Positions 6,658 through 13,381 of a stretch of DNA of 22,930 nt are shown piece by piece (within the stretch, counting starts at the first letter, position 1; the number at the start of each line of letters is the position of its first letter). The notes under the pieces were generated by a model. The model did not search any database and was not told the DNA's origin. It worked only from the letters and a program-made list of their open reading frames with translations. The DNA lies in IMG/VR virus record IMGVR_UViG_3300028592_000082, positions 1 through 22,930 of that record; one strand, written 5' to 3'. The translations under genes and the position numbers were made by a program. Source of the stretch: a virus.

Positions 6658-6953
6658 ACCCGCGCGCCGAACTCCGCGACCGGCTGACGCGCATCGCCGC
6701 CGCTACCGTTCCCCATCTCAAGGTTCCGGGCCGCATCCAGTATTTGGCCCGTCGCATCAGCGACGAGTCCGGCCTCGCTGTCGGGGCAGGGACGGTCAAA
6801 GACTGGCTCTACGCGCTCGACAGTGACGATCGCCGCGTCGACAGCCGCCACATGGACTGGGCGCGTAGCCGCGACCGGGTTCTCGGCGTCGCCAACGACA
6901 ACCGGGTGATGCGACCAGGTAACGCCGAAGCCGTGATCGGGTGGGCGGCATGA
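6654..6953 (+). CDS. Small basic phage protein, possible DNA-binding
   Basis: 99 residues. 'IQYLARRISDESGLAVGAGT' followed by 'VKDWLYALDSDDRRVDSRHM' reads like a helix-turn-helix (GLAVGAGTVKDWLYA as turn and recognition helix) in an Arg-rich protein. No other domain. ATGA overlaps at both ends tie it to its neighbours. Function unassigned. Confidence 0.7.
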   Translation: MNPRAELRDRLTRIAAATVPHLKVPGRIQYLARRISDESGLAVGAGTVKDWLYALDSDDRRVDSRHMDWARSRDRVLGVANDNRVMRPGNAEAVIGWAA

Positions 6954-7774
6954 GCGTCCAAGTCATCACAGGCGACTGCCGCGACGTGCTCAAGACGCTG
7001 CCAAGGGATAGCGTCGATTGTGTCGTGACGTCGCCACCATATTTCTGGCTTCGAGACTATGAGGTCGACGGGCAGGTCGGGCACGAGCCAGATATTGCCA
7101 CCTTTGTGGATGTGATCGCTGGCGTCTTCGACGAAGTGAAGCGCGTCTTGAAGCCTTCTGGCGTGGTCTGGCTGAACCTCGGCGACAGTTATTATAGCGG
7201 CAATGGTCAGTCGACTGGTCACGACCCGCGCTCGCCATCGCGCAACTTCAGCCGCATCAAGCTGCGGCCGCTGGACGTGAGCGGTTGGGACATTCCGAAA
7301 AAGAGCCTTTGCGGCGTTCCATGGCGCGTGGCGCTCGAAATGCAGCGGCGTGGTTGGACACTTCGGTCTGACGTCATCTGGTGCCGCCCAACCGCCTTGG
7401 CGGAGCCTTCGGTGAAAGACCGGCCCGGCCGCCAACACGAATACCTCTTCATGTTCTCGAAGTCGCGCCGGTACTGGTTCGACCGCAGCGCGCTCCGCGA
7501 GGAGAGCGTCTGGCACATCGCGCATCAGCGTGGGCTGGACGGCCACAGCGCGGCGTTTCCAGTCGAGCTGGCTGAGCAGTGCATCCTGTCGGGTTCGCCA
7601 GCTGGTGGTTCGGTGCTGGACCCCTTTGGCGGCGCGGGAACCACCGGCCTAACAGCTGCCCGTCACGGCCGCAGCGCCACGCTGATCGAACTCAACCCGC
7701 AGTTCGCCGAACTGGCCCGCAATCGCATCGTCGATGACGCCCGTCCACTCGCGCAGATGGCAGGTGCAGCATGA
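6950..7774 (+). CDS. DNA methyltransferase, beta-group amino-MTase (N4-cytosine or N6-adenine)
   Basis: 274 residues. The order is the circular permutation typical of beta-group amino-methyltransferases: catalytic motif IV TSPPY at residues 27-31 near the N-terminus, then motif I 'VLDPFGGAGTTG' at 222-233 near the C-terminus for S-adenosylmethionine binding. The middle carries the target-recognition region. S-PPY rather than DPPY favours N4-cytosine but does not prove it. No cognate nuclease gene is nearby, so it is an orphan enzyme, likely protecting phage DNA from restriction or marking it. The ATG at 6950 makes an ATGA overlap; an upstream in-frame start at 6941 is less likely. Confidence 0.9.
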   Translation: MSVQVITGDCRDVLKTLPRDSVDCVVTSPPYFWLRDYEVDGQVGHEPDIATFVDVIAGVFDEVKRVLKPSGVVWLNLGDSYYSGNGQSTGHDPRSPSRNFSRIKLRPLDVSGWDIPKKSLCGVPWRVALEMQRRGWTLRSDVIWCRPTALAEPSVKDRPGRQHEYLFMFSKSRRYWFDRSALREESVWHIAHQRGLDGHSAAFPVELAEQCILSGSPAGGSVLDPFGGAGTTGLTAARHGRSATLIELNPQFAELARNRIVDDARPLAQMAGAA

Positions 7775-8157
7775 CGGCGCGATCTGACTTCCCACCAGAT
7801 GTTCAGGCGCTGGCGAAGCAGGCGCATGCCGAGTTCGCCGATAGCCGGAACCGGGACAACCTCGGGGTCATCATCGCCCGAACGATCATGGCCGACCGCA
7901 TCCGGCGCGTCCCGGTCAAGGCGCTCACGGCGCGACAGGCTGACTGCCTGAAGTTCATCGCCTCGCACCAGAGCGAGAACGCGGGCCTGACGCCCACCTA
8001 CGACGAAATCAAGAACGGCCTCGGCCTCGCCAGCAAGAGCGGCGTCAACCGCCTGATCGACGGCCTTGTCGAACGCGGCGCCATCCAGCGCCTGCCCAAC
8101 CGCGCCCGCGCCATCACCATCATCGCCAACCCCGCATCCCAGCAGGAGCAAGCATGA
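7771..8157 (+). CDS. LexA DNA-binding-domain protein lacking the peptidase domain
   Basis: 128 residues. Residues ~51-118 match the LexA winged helix: 'LTARQADCLKFIASHQSENA', 'LTPTYDEIKNGLGLASKSGV' and 'NRLIDGLVERGAIQRLPNRA' with 'RAITII'. There is no S24 Ser/Lys domain, so it cannot self-cleave. A stand-alone LexA-like domain in the early operon could compete with or mimic host LexA or regulate phage genes. The ~50-residue N-terminal extension is unrecognised. ATGA overlaps at both ends. Confidence 0.82.
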   Translation: MTARSDFPPDVQALAKQAHAEFADSRNRDNLGVIIARTIMADRIRRVPVKALTARQADCLKFIASHQSENAGLTPTYDEIKNGLGLASKSGVNRLIDGLVERGAIQRLPNRARAITIIANPASQQEQA

Positions 8158-8387
8158 CCACCACACGCCCACCATCGGCACTTCGTGGCCACACAGCGGC
8201 TGAGGCCGAAGCCCGGTTTATTCCGGGCCGGAAGTCGCCATATGCGACCAAGCTGCCGCCCATCGATCTTCCCGATGACTTCGGTACCCATGACGCCGCC
8301 GACCGGCGCGCCGTCTCATGGCTCGCGGCCACACTCGTCGTCCTCTTCGGCATCGCTGCCTTCCTCCTGATGGGAGTGGTGGCATGA
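8154..8387 (+). CDS. Small tail-anchored membrane protein
   Basis: 77 residues. The first ~52 are soluble and basic/polar ('PGRKSPYATKLPPIDLPDDF'). Residues ~54-76 form one hydrophobic helix ('VSWLAATLVVLFGIAAFLLM') at the very C-terminus, so the soluble part should face the cytoplasm. Coupled by ATGA overlaps at both ends. No lysis gene is nearby, so there is little reason to call it a holin. Function unknown. Confidence 0.7.
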   Translation: MTTTRPPSALRGHTAAEAEARFIPGRKSPYATKLPPIDLPDDFGTHDAADRRAVSWLAATLVVLFGIAAFLLMGVVA

Positions 8388-8848
8388 CCAAAACCCCACC
8401 ACCACAGCTAAAACGCAACAGCTACGAGGACTCTGATTTCGCGCAGGTTATCGCCGAGATCGAAGAGATGGACGAGGAGATCGCGTCCATCCAGGCCACG
8501 GCCGCCGGGAAGATCGGCGGGGTAAAGACCCGCAAGTCGAACCGCATCAAGATCGCCAAGCAGGAACTTGGCATTCCGAGCGACGTGCTGAAGGCCGTCC
8601 TCGCCCAGCGCGGCCTTGAACGGAAGCTGCAGAAGCTAGCCGGCGGCGTGCCCGATGACCTGATCGAGGTCTACGAGGACGCGAGCGGGCAGTTCTCGCT
8701 CTTCAAGGCCGAGGAAGGGCAGCCGATAAAGCCAGCGGCTCAGGCCGCAGCACAACAGCGCGCCGCCGATATCCAGAAGGTGACCGAGAAAGAGCAGGCC
8801 GAAGGCTCTGCGGCCCTCGACGAGCTTGCCGGCGGGACGGTCAACTGA
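8384..8848 (+). CDS. Charged helical phage protein, GapR-like in style
   Basis: 154 residues from the ATG at 8384, chosen for its ATGA overlap; the open frame extends to 8318. Residues ~15-90 are strongly helical and charged ('QVIAEIEEMDEEIASIQATA', 'SNRIKIAKQELGIPSDVLKA', 'VLAQRGLERKLQKLA'), suggesting a coiled coil. This recalls DUF2312/GapR-type DNA-binding proteins common in alphaproteobacteria and their phages, but key positions could not be aligned, so the resemblance is tentative. The tail is Ala/Gln/Glu-rich. Confidence 0.7.
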   Translation: MTKTPPPQLKRNSYEDSDFAQVIAEIEEMDEEIASIQATAAGKIGGVKTRKSNRIKIAKQELGIPSDVLKAVLAQRGLERKLQKLAGGVPDDLIEVYEDASGQFSLFKAEEGQPIKPAAQAAAQQRAADIQKVTEKEQAEGSAALDELAGGTVN

Positions 8849-9039
8849 TGTTCACTAACCCTTTCCAGCATCTGATCGACTCCCTGTTCGATTTCGACGG
8901 CGACGCTTTCGCCCAGGCGATGGCGTCCATCCGTCCCGTTGGCAATGTCGGCCCAAAACATCGCTCGTCAGGCCAACGCGCTCACCGCAACTGGAAGCGC
9001 ACCCGCGCCGCCGGCATCACCAAGAGGACGCGGCGATGA
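8848..9039 (+). CDS. Small very basic phage protein
   Basis: 63 residues: an acidic-hydrophobic start ('FQHLIDSLFDFDGDAFAQAM') and an Arg/Lys/His-rich end ('HRNWKRTRAAGITKRTRR') that suggests nucleic-acid contact. It starts in a TGATG overlap and ends in an ATGA overlap, which supports it as real despite its size. Unrecognised. Confidence 0.6.
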   Translation: MFTNPFQHLIDSLFDFDGDAFAQAMASIRPVGNVGPKHRSSGQRAHRNWKRTRAAGITKRTRR

Positions 9040-9434
9040 CCGGCTGGAACCTCGACATGACCAAAGCTCCGCGCGGTCGCTTCCGCGTCGTGCCATCGGG
9101 TAACGGCAAGGCAACGCGCCGCGTTTTTGAACCCGCCGAGATCATCGTGGCAGGTCGCTGCGGCACCGTCACGGTCGCTCACTGGATGGACGACCAGAAG
9201 CGCTGGAACATGTTCACCGCCGAGGTTCCGCCGATTGCATGGCAGCCCTATGCCGGTCCCCGGTCCTATGTCGATGACAAGGGCAAGACCCGGTACGCCA
9301 TCGATCTCCCTGCCCATCCATCAATGCCGGAAAGCTGGTTCGAGACCTTCATGCGCGAGCGGAAGGGCGCCGGCACGCCGATGCAGCGCCAGCAGGAATG
9401 CTTGGACTGGATCGCAGCGAGGGCCGCGGCATGA
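9036..9434 (+). CDS. Conserved phage protein of unknown function
   Basis: 132 residues. 'GWNLDMTKAPRGRFRVV', 'VTVAHWMDDQKRWNMF' and 'PPIAWQPYAGPRSYVDDKGK' resemble the small 'WQPYxxP' proteins frequent in rhizobial phage early regions, which have no assigned role. A helical C-terminus follows ('FETFMRERKGAGTPMQRQQE'). ATGA overlaps at both ends. Confidence 0.75.
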   Translation: MTGWNLDMTKAPRGRFRVVPSGNGKATRRVFEPAEIIVAGRCGTVTVAHWMDDQKRWNMFTAEVPPIAWQPYAGPRSYVDDKGKTRYAIDLPAHPSMPESWFETFMRERKGAGTPMQRQQECLDWIAARAAA

Positions 9435-9976
9435 GAACCGTTCTCGCCCTCGATGTCGCGACAGTCAGTGGCTGGGCGTTTGGGCCCATTGTGCCCGGTC
9501 AGGGCCCGTCCGTGTCCGGGCATCACCGATTTGGTCGTGAGGGCGAGGACGACCCTCGGGTATGGGCCGCCGCGCTTGTCTGGCTCAATCAGATGATCGC
9601 GGTCCACAATCCGACCATCGTGGCGATCGAGGCACCGATCAACACCGCAGCGCCGTCTGGTGGGTCTAATGCCGCCACACTGGGTCGCCTGATCGGATTG
9701 CAGGCCATCATTCGCGCCGTGGTCGAAATCAAGTTGCCGGTCTCGGCAAAGCTGATCGCGGTCCAGAGCGCGCGCAAGCTCTTCATCGGCCATGGAAATC
9801 TGCCGAGCAAGCAGGCCAAGGCCGAAGTCCAAGCCCGCTGCATTGATCTGGGCTGGCTCGATTACGAGGGCATGCAGCCCGATAGGGCCGATGCGTGCTG
9901 CCTGTGGGGCAAGGCCTGTGCCGATGCCGACCCCGACTTCTTCGCCGCCTTCCCAAAAATCAAGCGCAGAGCATAG
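9431..9976 (+). CDS. RuvC-like Holliday-junction resolvase
   Basis: 181 residues from the ATG at 9431 (ATGA overlap); the frame is open further upstream but that part is a shadow. It has the RNase H-fold RuvC pattern: Asp8 in 'VLALDVATVSGWAFG', Glu67 in 'TIVAIEAPI', the basic helix 'SNAATLGRLIGLQAIIRAVV', and the C-terminal acidic pair in 'QPDRADACCLWG' (Asp151, Asp154). It should cut four-way junctions made during phage recombination and replication before packaging. All catalytic acids are present. Confidence 0.85.
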   Translation: MRTVLALDVATVSGWAFGPIVPGQGPSVSGHHRFGREGEDDPRVWAAALVWLNQMIAVHNPTIVAIEAPINTAAPSGGSNAATLGRLIGLQAIIRAVVEIKLPVSAKLIAVQSARKLFIGHGNLPSKQAKAEVQARCIDLGWLDYEGMQPDRADACCLWGKACADADPDFFAAFPKIKRRA

Positions 9977-9978
9977 CC

Positions 9979-10665
9979 ATGTCCGATTCCCTCAGAGTGC
10001 TTGTGGCCTGCGAATTTTCCGGCACCGTGCGCCGCGCCTTTGCCGCGCTCGGCCATGATGCTTGGTCCTGCGATCTACTGCCGGCGGAGGACCGCTCCAA
10101 CAAGCACATCACCGGCGACGTTCGCGACATCCTTGGTGATGGCTGGGATCTGCTGATGGTCGCTCACCCACCATGCACCCGTCTTTGCCGTTCTGGCCGC
10201 CGCTGGCTGTCCGGCGCCGGCGATATGACGCCGCCCAAGCAACTTCCAGTCGGCCGTACCTGGGACAGCATGAAGGAAGAGTTCTTCGATGGGCTCGACC
10301 TGTTCCTGTCCTGCTGGAATGCGCCGATCGAGCGCGTCGCCATCGAGAACCCCGAAATGCACGACATCGCGCGCCGGCGGATGCCGATGGATGTGCCGCG
10401 CCCACAGATGGTGCAGCCGCACTGGTTCGGGCATCCCGAATATAAATCGACCGGCCTCTATCTTCGCGGGCTGCCGCGTCTCGTGCCGACCGACGAGCTG
10501 GTTGAGCCCGCCAAGGGCTCCGACGAGTGGAAGGCATGGAACCGCGTCTGGCGCATGCCGCCCGGCGCCAATCGTGGCCATGAGCGGTCACGCTTCTTTC
10601 CCGGCATGGCCAAGGCAATGGCGCTCCAGTGGGGCGGCTATGCCGAAGAGAGGGCCGCAGCATGA
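9979..10665 (+). CDS. C5-cytosine methyltransferase-like phage protein
   Basis: 228 residues. Motif I-like 'VACEFSGTVRRAF' (residues 9-21), motif IV 'AHPPCT' (Pro64-Pro65-Cys66) and motif VI-like 'VAIENPEMHD' (Glu123) follow the order of cytosine-5 methyltransferases. It is much shorter than the ~330+ residue enzymes, and the usual target-recognition domain and motifs IX-X are not evident. The end 'GHERSRFFPGMAKAMALQWG' is typical of this phage subfamily. Activity is plausible because Cys66 is present but target specificity is unclear. It starts two bases after the resolvase stop. Confidence 0.75.
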   Translation: MSDSLRVLVACEFSGTVRRAFAALGHDAWSCDLLPAEDRSNKHITGDVRDILGDGWDLLMVAHPPCTRLCRSGRRWLSGAGDMTPPKQLPVGRTWDSMKEEFFDGLDLFLSCWNAPIERVAIENPEMHDIARRRMPMDVPRPQMVQPHWFGHPEYKSTGLYLRGLPRLVPTDELVEPAKGSDEWKAWNRVWRMPPGANRGHERSRFFPGMAKAMALQWGGYAEERAAA

Positions 10666-11561
10666 TCAGCCCAATCCTCCCAGCCCACGACGCCGACACC
10701 ATCTCTCTGGAGCTGGGCATCTTCATTGCCCGGCAGTCCTACCACTATCGCGTCTCCCGCGATGCGGTTGTTGCCGCGATCCGAGACGCACTCCCATCGC
10801 AGCCGTCCTCCTCCTCCCATGCACCGGCTGCGCAGACGGATGGGGAGGGTGTGCCCCCAGCTTCCCCATCCGCACCAGATCAGCCGGAAACGGCACCGAG
10901 TGGCGAGGCAGCGCAAGCGGCCGCTGCGGGTGAGAGCCCCGCACCCCAAGCCGGCGAGACCCCGGCGCAACCCATGGGAGGCGAAGATGTAGCCCCACCA
11001 GACGACACGCAGACAGAAACACTGGACGCTGCCGCCGAAGGCCGCACTCTAGCCGGAGAGACGACCGGTAGCGCCGTGGGATCAGGCGCGCCACTCACCA
11101 AGCGCGAGCAAATCCGGCTCTGCCATGAAGAGCATCCGGATTGGCCGGCTAAAGTCGTCGCCGATCACCTTGGCCTGTCCATGGGCAGCATCTGGGGGGC
11201 CGCATCGATCCTTGGCATCAAGTTCGGCTCTCAGGTTGCCTACGATGCTCAGCAGCGGGCGAAGACCTCGGAGGCGCTGCGAGCCAACTCGCCATCTCCA
11301 GAGCGACCACGGCCACCGGTAGAGCGAGAATTCCCCGATGTGATCCATCGCGTGCGAAAGCCAGCGGCTGCAGTGCGGTTCTATCTCCGCGACCGGGCTG
11401 GCAACTACGTCCATCAGAGCCTTGATGCCGACCCGTCGGGGCAAGTCATGCTCACGGCCAAGCGGGTGTATGCGTGGTTCGGGACGGCGGCGCAGCTCAC
11501 TGCGGCAGCCAAGAAGTGGCCAGAGCTGGCATCGATGCGTCAGGTGGGGCCAGACCAATGA
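10662..11561 (+). CDS. Helix-turn-helix phage protein with a long disordered linker
   Basis: 299 residues from the ATG at 10662 (ATGA overlap). Three parts: a small N-terminal segment ('AVVAAIRDAL', residues ~28-37); a low-complexity linker rich in Ala, Pro, Ser, Gly and Glu (~40-140); and a basic region with helix-turn-helix character ('TKREQIRLCHEEHPDWPAKV', then 'VADHLGLSMGSIWGAASILG', residues ~145-190). The last ~80 residues look globular ('AAVRFYLRDRAGNYVHQSLD', 'LTAKRVYAWFGTAAQLTAAA'). A DNA-binding regulator or replication accessory is plausible; no family is named. Confidence 0.7.
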   Translation: MISPILPAHDADTISLELGIFIARQSYHYRVSRDAVVAAIRDALPSQPSSSSHAPAAQTDGEGVPPASPSAPDQPETAPSGEAAQAAAAGESPAPQAGETPAQPMGGEDVAPPDDTQTETLDAAAEGRTLAGETTGSAVGSGAPLTKREQIRLCHEEHPDWPAKVVADHLGLSMGSIWGAASILGIKFGSQVAYDAQQRAKTSEALRANSPSPERPRPPVEREFPDVIHRVRKPAAAVRFYLRDRAGNYVHQSLDADPSGQVMLTAKRVYAWFGTAAQLTAAAKKWPELASMRQVGPDQ

Positions 11562-12133
11562 GCGTCGCCAATTCCAACTATGCGCGCGTCGACGGCGACA
11601 AGTATTTTACCCCAGCCTGGACAACTGAGGCGCTCCTCAGCGTTGAGCGCTTCGTCAAGGCCTGCGACCCAGCGGCCGGAGACGGTGCCATTGTCGACGT
11701 GCTGCTGGCCGCCGGCATCAAAGCTTGGGGCGCAGACATCGCGCCGGACGCTCCGCATATCGTCGAGCGTGACTTCTTTGATTGCACCGATCTCGACGGC
11801 TTCGACGTCATCGGCAATCCGCCCTACGGGCCCGGGTCGCGGCTGGCTGTCAGATTCATCGAGCACGCTCTGAAACTCACCGAGCGTCACGGCGGCAAGG
11901 TTTCGATGCTGCTCAAGGTTGGCTTCGACAGTGCTCCGGGCCGCGCCCGGCTGTTTCGGGATCACCCCGCCTTCGCCGCAGAGCACCGGCTGGTGAAGCG
12001 CATTTCGTGGGCCAACCTGCCACCAAAATATGACGCCAAGGGCAACCTTATGGGCCCGACGGAACACCACAGCTGGTTCACCTGGGACTGGCGCAAGCGC
12101 GGCGGCCCGGCAGTGAAGGGGTATCTGCCATGA
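11558..12133 (+). CDS. N6-adenine methyltransferase-like protein (NPPY type)
   Basis: 191 residues from the ATG at 11558 (ATGA overlap). Motif I 'ACDPAAGDGAIVDVLL' (residues 36-50) binds S-adenosylmethionine, and motif IV 'DVIGNPPYG' (NPPY at 87-90) is the adenine-flipping motif. The start 'DKYFTPAWTTEALL' is common in phage N6-adenine enzymes, and the tail 'HHSWFTWDWRK' is also typical. It is small, with no separate target-recognition domain, so specificity is unknown. It is the third methyltransferase-like gene in this operon. Confidence 0.82.
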   Translation: MSVANSNYARVDGDKYFTPAWTTEALLSVERFVKACDPAAGDGAIVDVLLAAGIKAWGADIAPDAPHIVERDFFDCTDLDGFDVIGNPPYGPGSRLAVRFIEHALKLTERHGGKVSMLLKVGFDSAPGRARLFRDHPAFAAEHRLVKRISWANLPPKYDAKGNLMGPTEHHSWFTWDWRKRGGPAVKGYLP

Positions 12134-12426
12134 CCCCGCGCCAACTCCGTCTGGTCAACGCCAGCGACGCCGTAGATGCCGCCAAGGGCCGCATCGCTCG
12201 CATCTTGCACACGGTCGACAAAGACGTCGCCGACGCATGGGGCCGCGATATCGCCGCGCTCGATCTCGCCAGCAAGACCGTCATGGCCGTCGCCGAAGAC
12301 CCCGAGAACTTCGGCAAGGTCATGGAGCTTCGCGCCAAGAAGCCGAGGGAGTTCGAGGCCATCATGGTGCTGGTGCGGATCGAGCTTGAGCGCCCGGCGC
12401 CGACGGATCAGCAGGTGGCGGCATGA
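12130..12426 (+). CDS. Small phage protein of unknown function
   Basis: 98 residues, helical and charged ('DAAKGRIARILHTVDKDVAD', 'FGKVMELRAKKPREFEAIMV'). ATGA overlap at its start. Its own end reads GGCGGCATGAT, an ATGA that in this operon normally opens the next gene. Here that next gene (the primase) is displaced 959 bases by a reverse-strand insert. No function recognised. Confidence 0.7.
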   Translation: MTPRQLRLVNASDAVDAAKGRIARILHTVDKDVADAWGRDIAALDLASKTVMAVAEDPENFGKVMELRAKKPREFEAIMVLVRIELERPAPTDQQVAA

Positions 12427-12428
12427 TG

Positions 12429-13310
12429 CTAGCCTCTCAGAGCGGGCCAAAGGTCGTCAACGACTTCAAACTCCCGGGCAGGGAAGCCATTCACGGTTGC
12501 AGTTTCGATGCCCCGGCAATCATGGAAAATTACCAACCCGTCGGCCGGCGCGACGGCACTTCCGTCCGGCTTGTACAGCTCAAGAAAAAGCTTCGAGACG
12601 TCACTTTTGCGAAAACCAACATACTCGCTAGCGACTGCTTGGAGGCGTACGCCGGCCATGTTGCATCGATCAAAAGTCATATCCGACACTACTGCGGTCG
12701 AAAACACGATGCCGCTGAGATCGAGGTTGAGATACCGGTAGCCGCACATATAGGCTTTCAAGGAGAACATGGCCGTTTCGTCGGCCGAGATCTCTTCGTC
12801 ACCCATTTCGTTTATAGCGGAAATGCCGCGAACTACCTCGTTTGTGTTTGGCCGACTAACCGGGAAATTGCCGGAATAGCGGAGCGTTCCACGGTCCACT
12901 GCGACGTGTCGGGTCTGATCAGCTCCATACTCGGTCAAATAAGCCATCAGAGCATCCAGGACCGGTCGCCGGTAACGCTTAGACTCCTTGGCGACCTCGA
13001 CCAACAACGCCACTGCCGCGGCACCCTTTCCGGAGTCTCCGTCCATCAAGTCAAGCGCCTTCTGAAGACGGGAGGCAAGATCGGCACGCAAGCTTACCCG
13101 GTAGCTGAAATAAGCAAGCAGGCCGGCGACAACGGCTGCAAGGAGTGTTCCTGCAGAAATTGCGATCTCCATCCTAGGCTTGTCACCGAACCAGTACTCA
13201 GCCTGCCTCCAAGGCTCATACAAAAAGAACACCAGCACCAACAAACAGAAGAGCCCACAGGCGGCGACAGTCGCGGCTTCTTTAATGCTTTGGCGCTGTT
13301 CTTTTTTCAT
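12429..13310 (-). CDS. Two-TM membrane protein with a pentapeptide-repeat-like segment (cargo gene)
   Basis: 293 residues on the strand opposite to the replication operon, with a good ribosome site (GGAGAGG five bases before the ATG). Two hydrophobic helices, ~12-33 and ~47-70, are followed by a cytoplasmic part. That part has a helical repeat-like region (82-128) and a stretch in pentapeptide style ('YLNLDLSGIVFS', 'MTFDRCNMAGVRLQ', residues 192-225). Base composition is visibly lower in GC than the flanks: 29 of 60 bases at 12661-12720. The layout is typical of a moron: own promoter side, reversed orientation, inserted between coupled genes. A role in exclusion or host defence is a guess. 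Confidence 0.8.
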   Translation of the reverse strand: MKKEQRQSIKEAATVAACGLFCLLVLVFFLYEPWRQAEYWFGDKPRMEIAISAGTLLAAVVAGLLAYFSYRVSLRADLASRLQKALDLMDGDSGKGAAAVALLVEVAKESKRYRRPVLDALMAYLTEYGADQTRHVAVDRGTLRYSGNFPVSRPNTNEVVRGISAINEMGDEEISADETAMFSLKAYMCGYRYLNLDLSGIVFSTAVVSDMTFDRCNMAGVRLQAVASEYVGFRKSDVSKLFLELYKPDGSAVAPADGLVIFHDCRGIETATVNGFPAREFEVVDDLWPALRG

Positions 13311-13381
13311 TTTGACCTCTCCGTGTCGCTGTCAGTTTTGATGGCGCACGTTGGCTCATTTGGCAATTGGCGGATCTCTCG

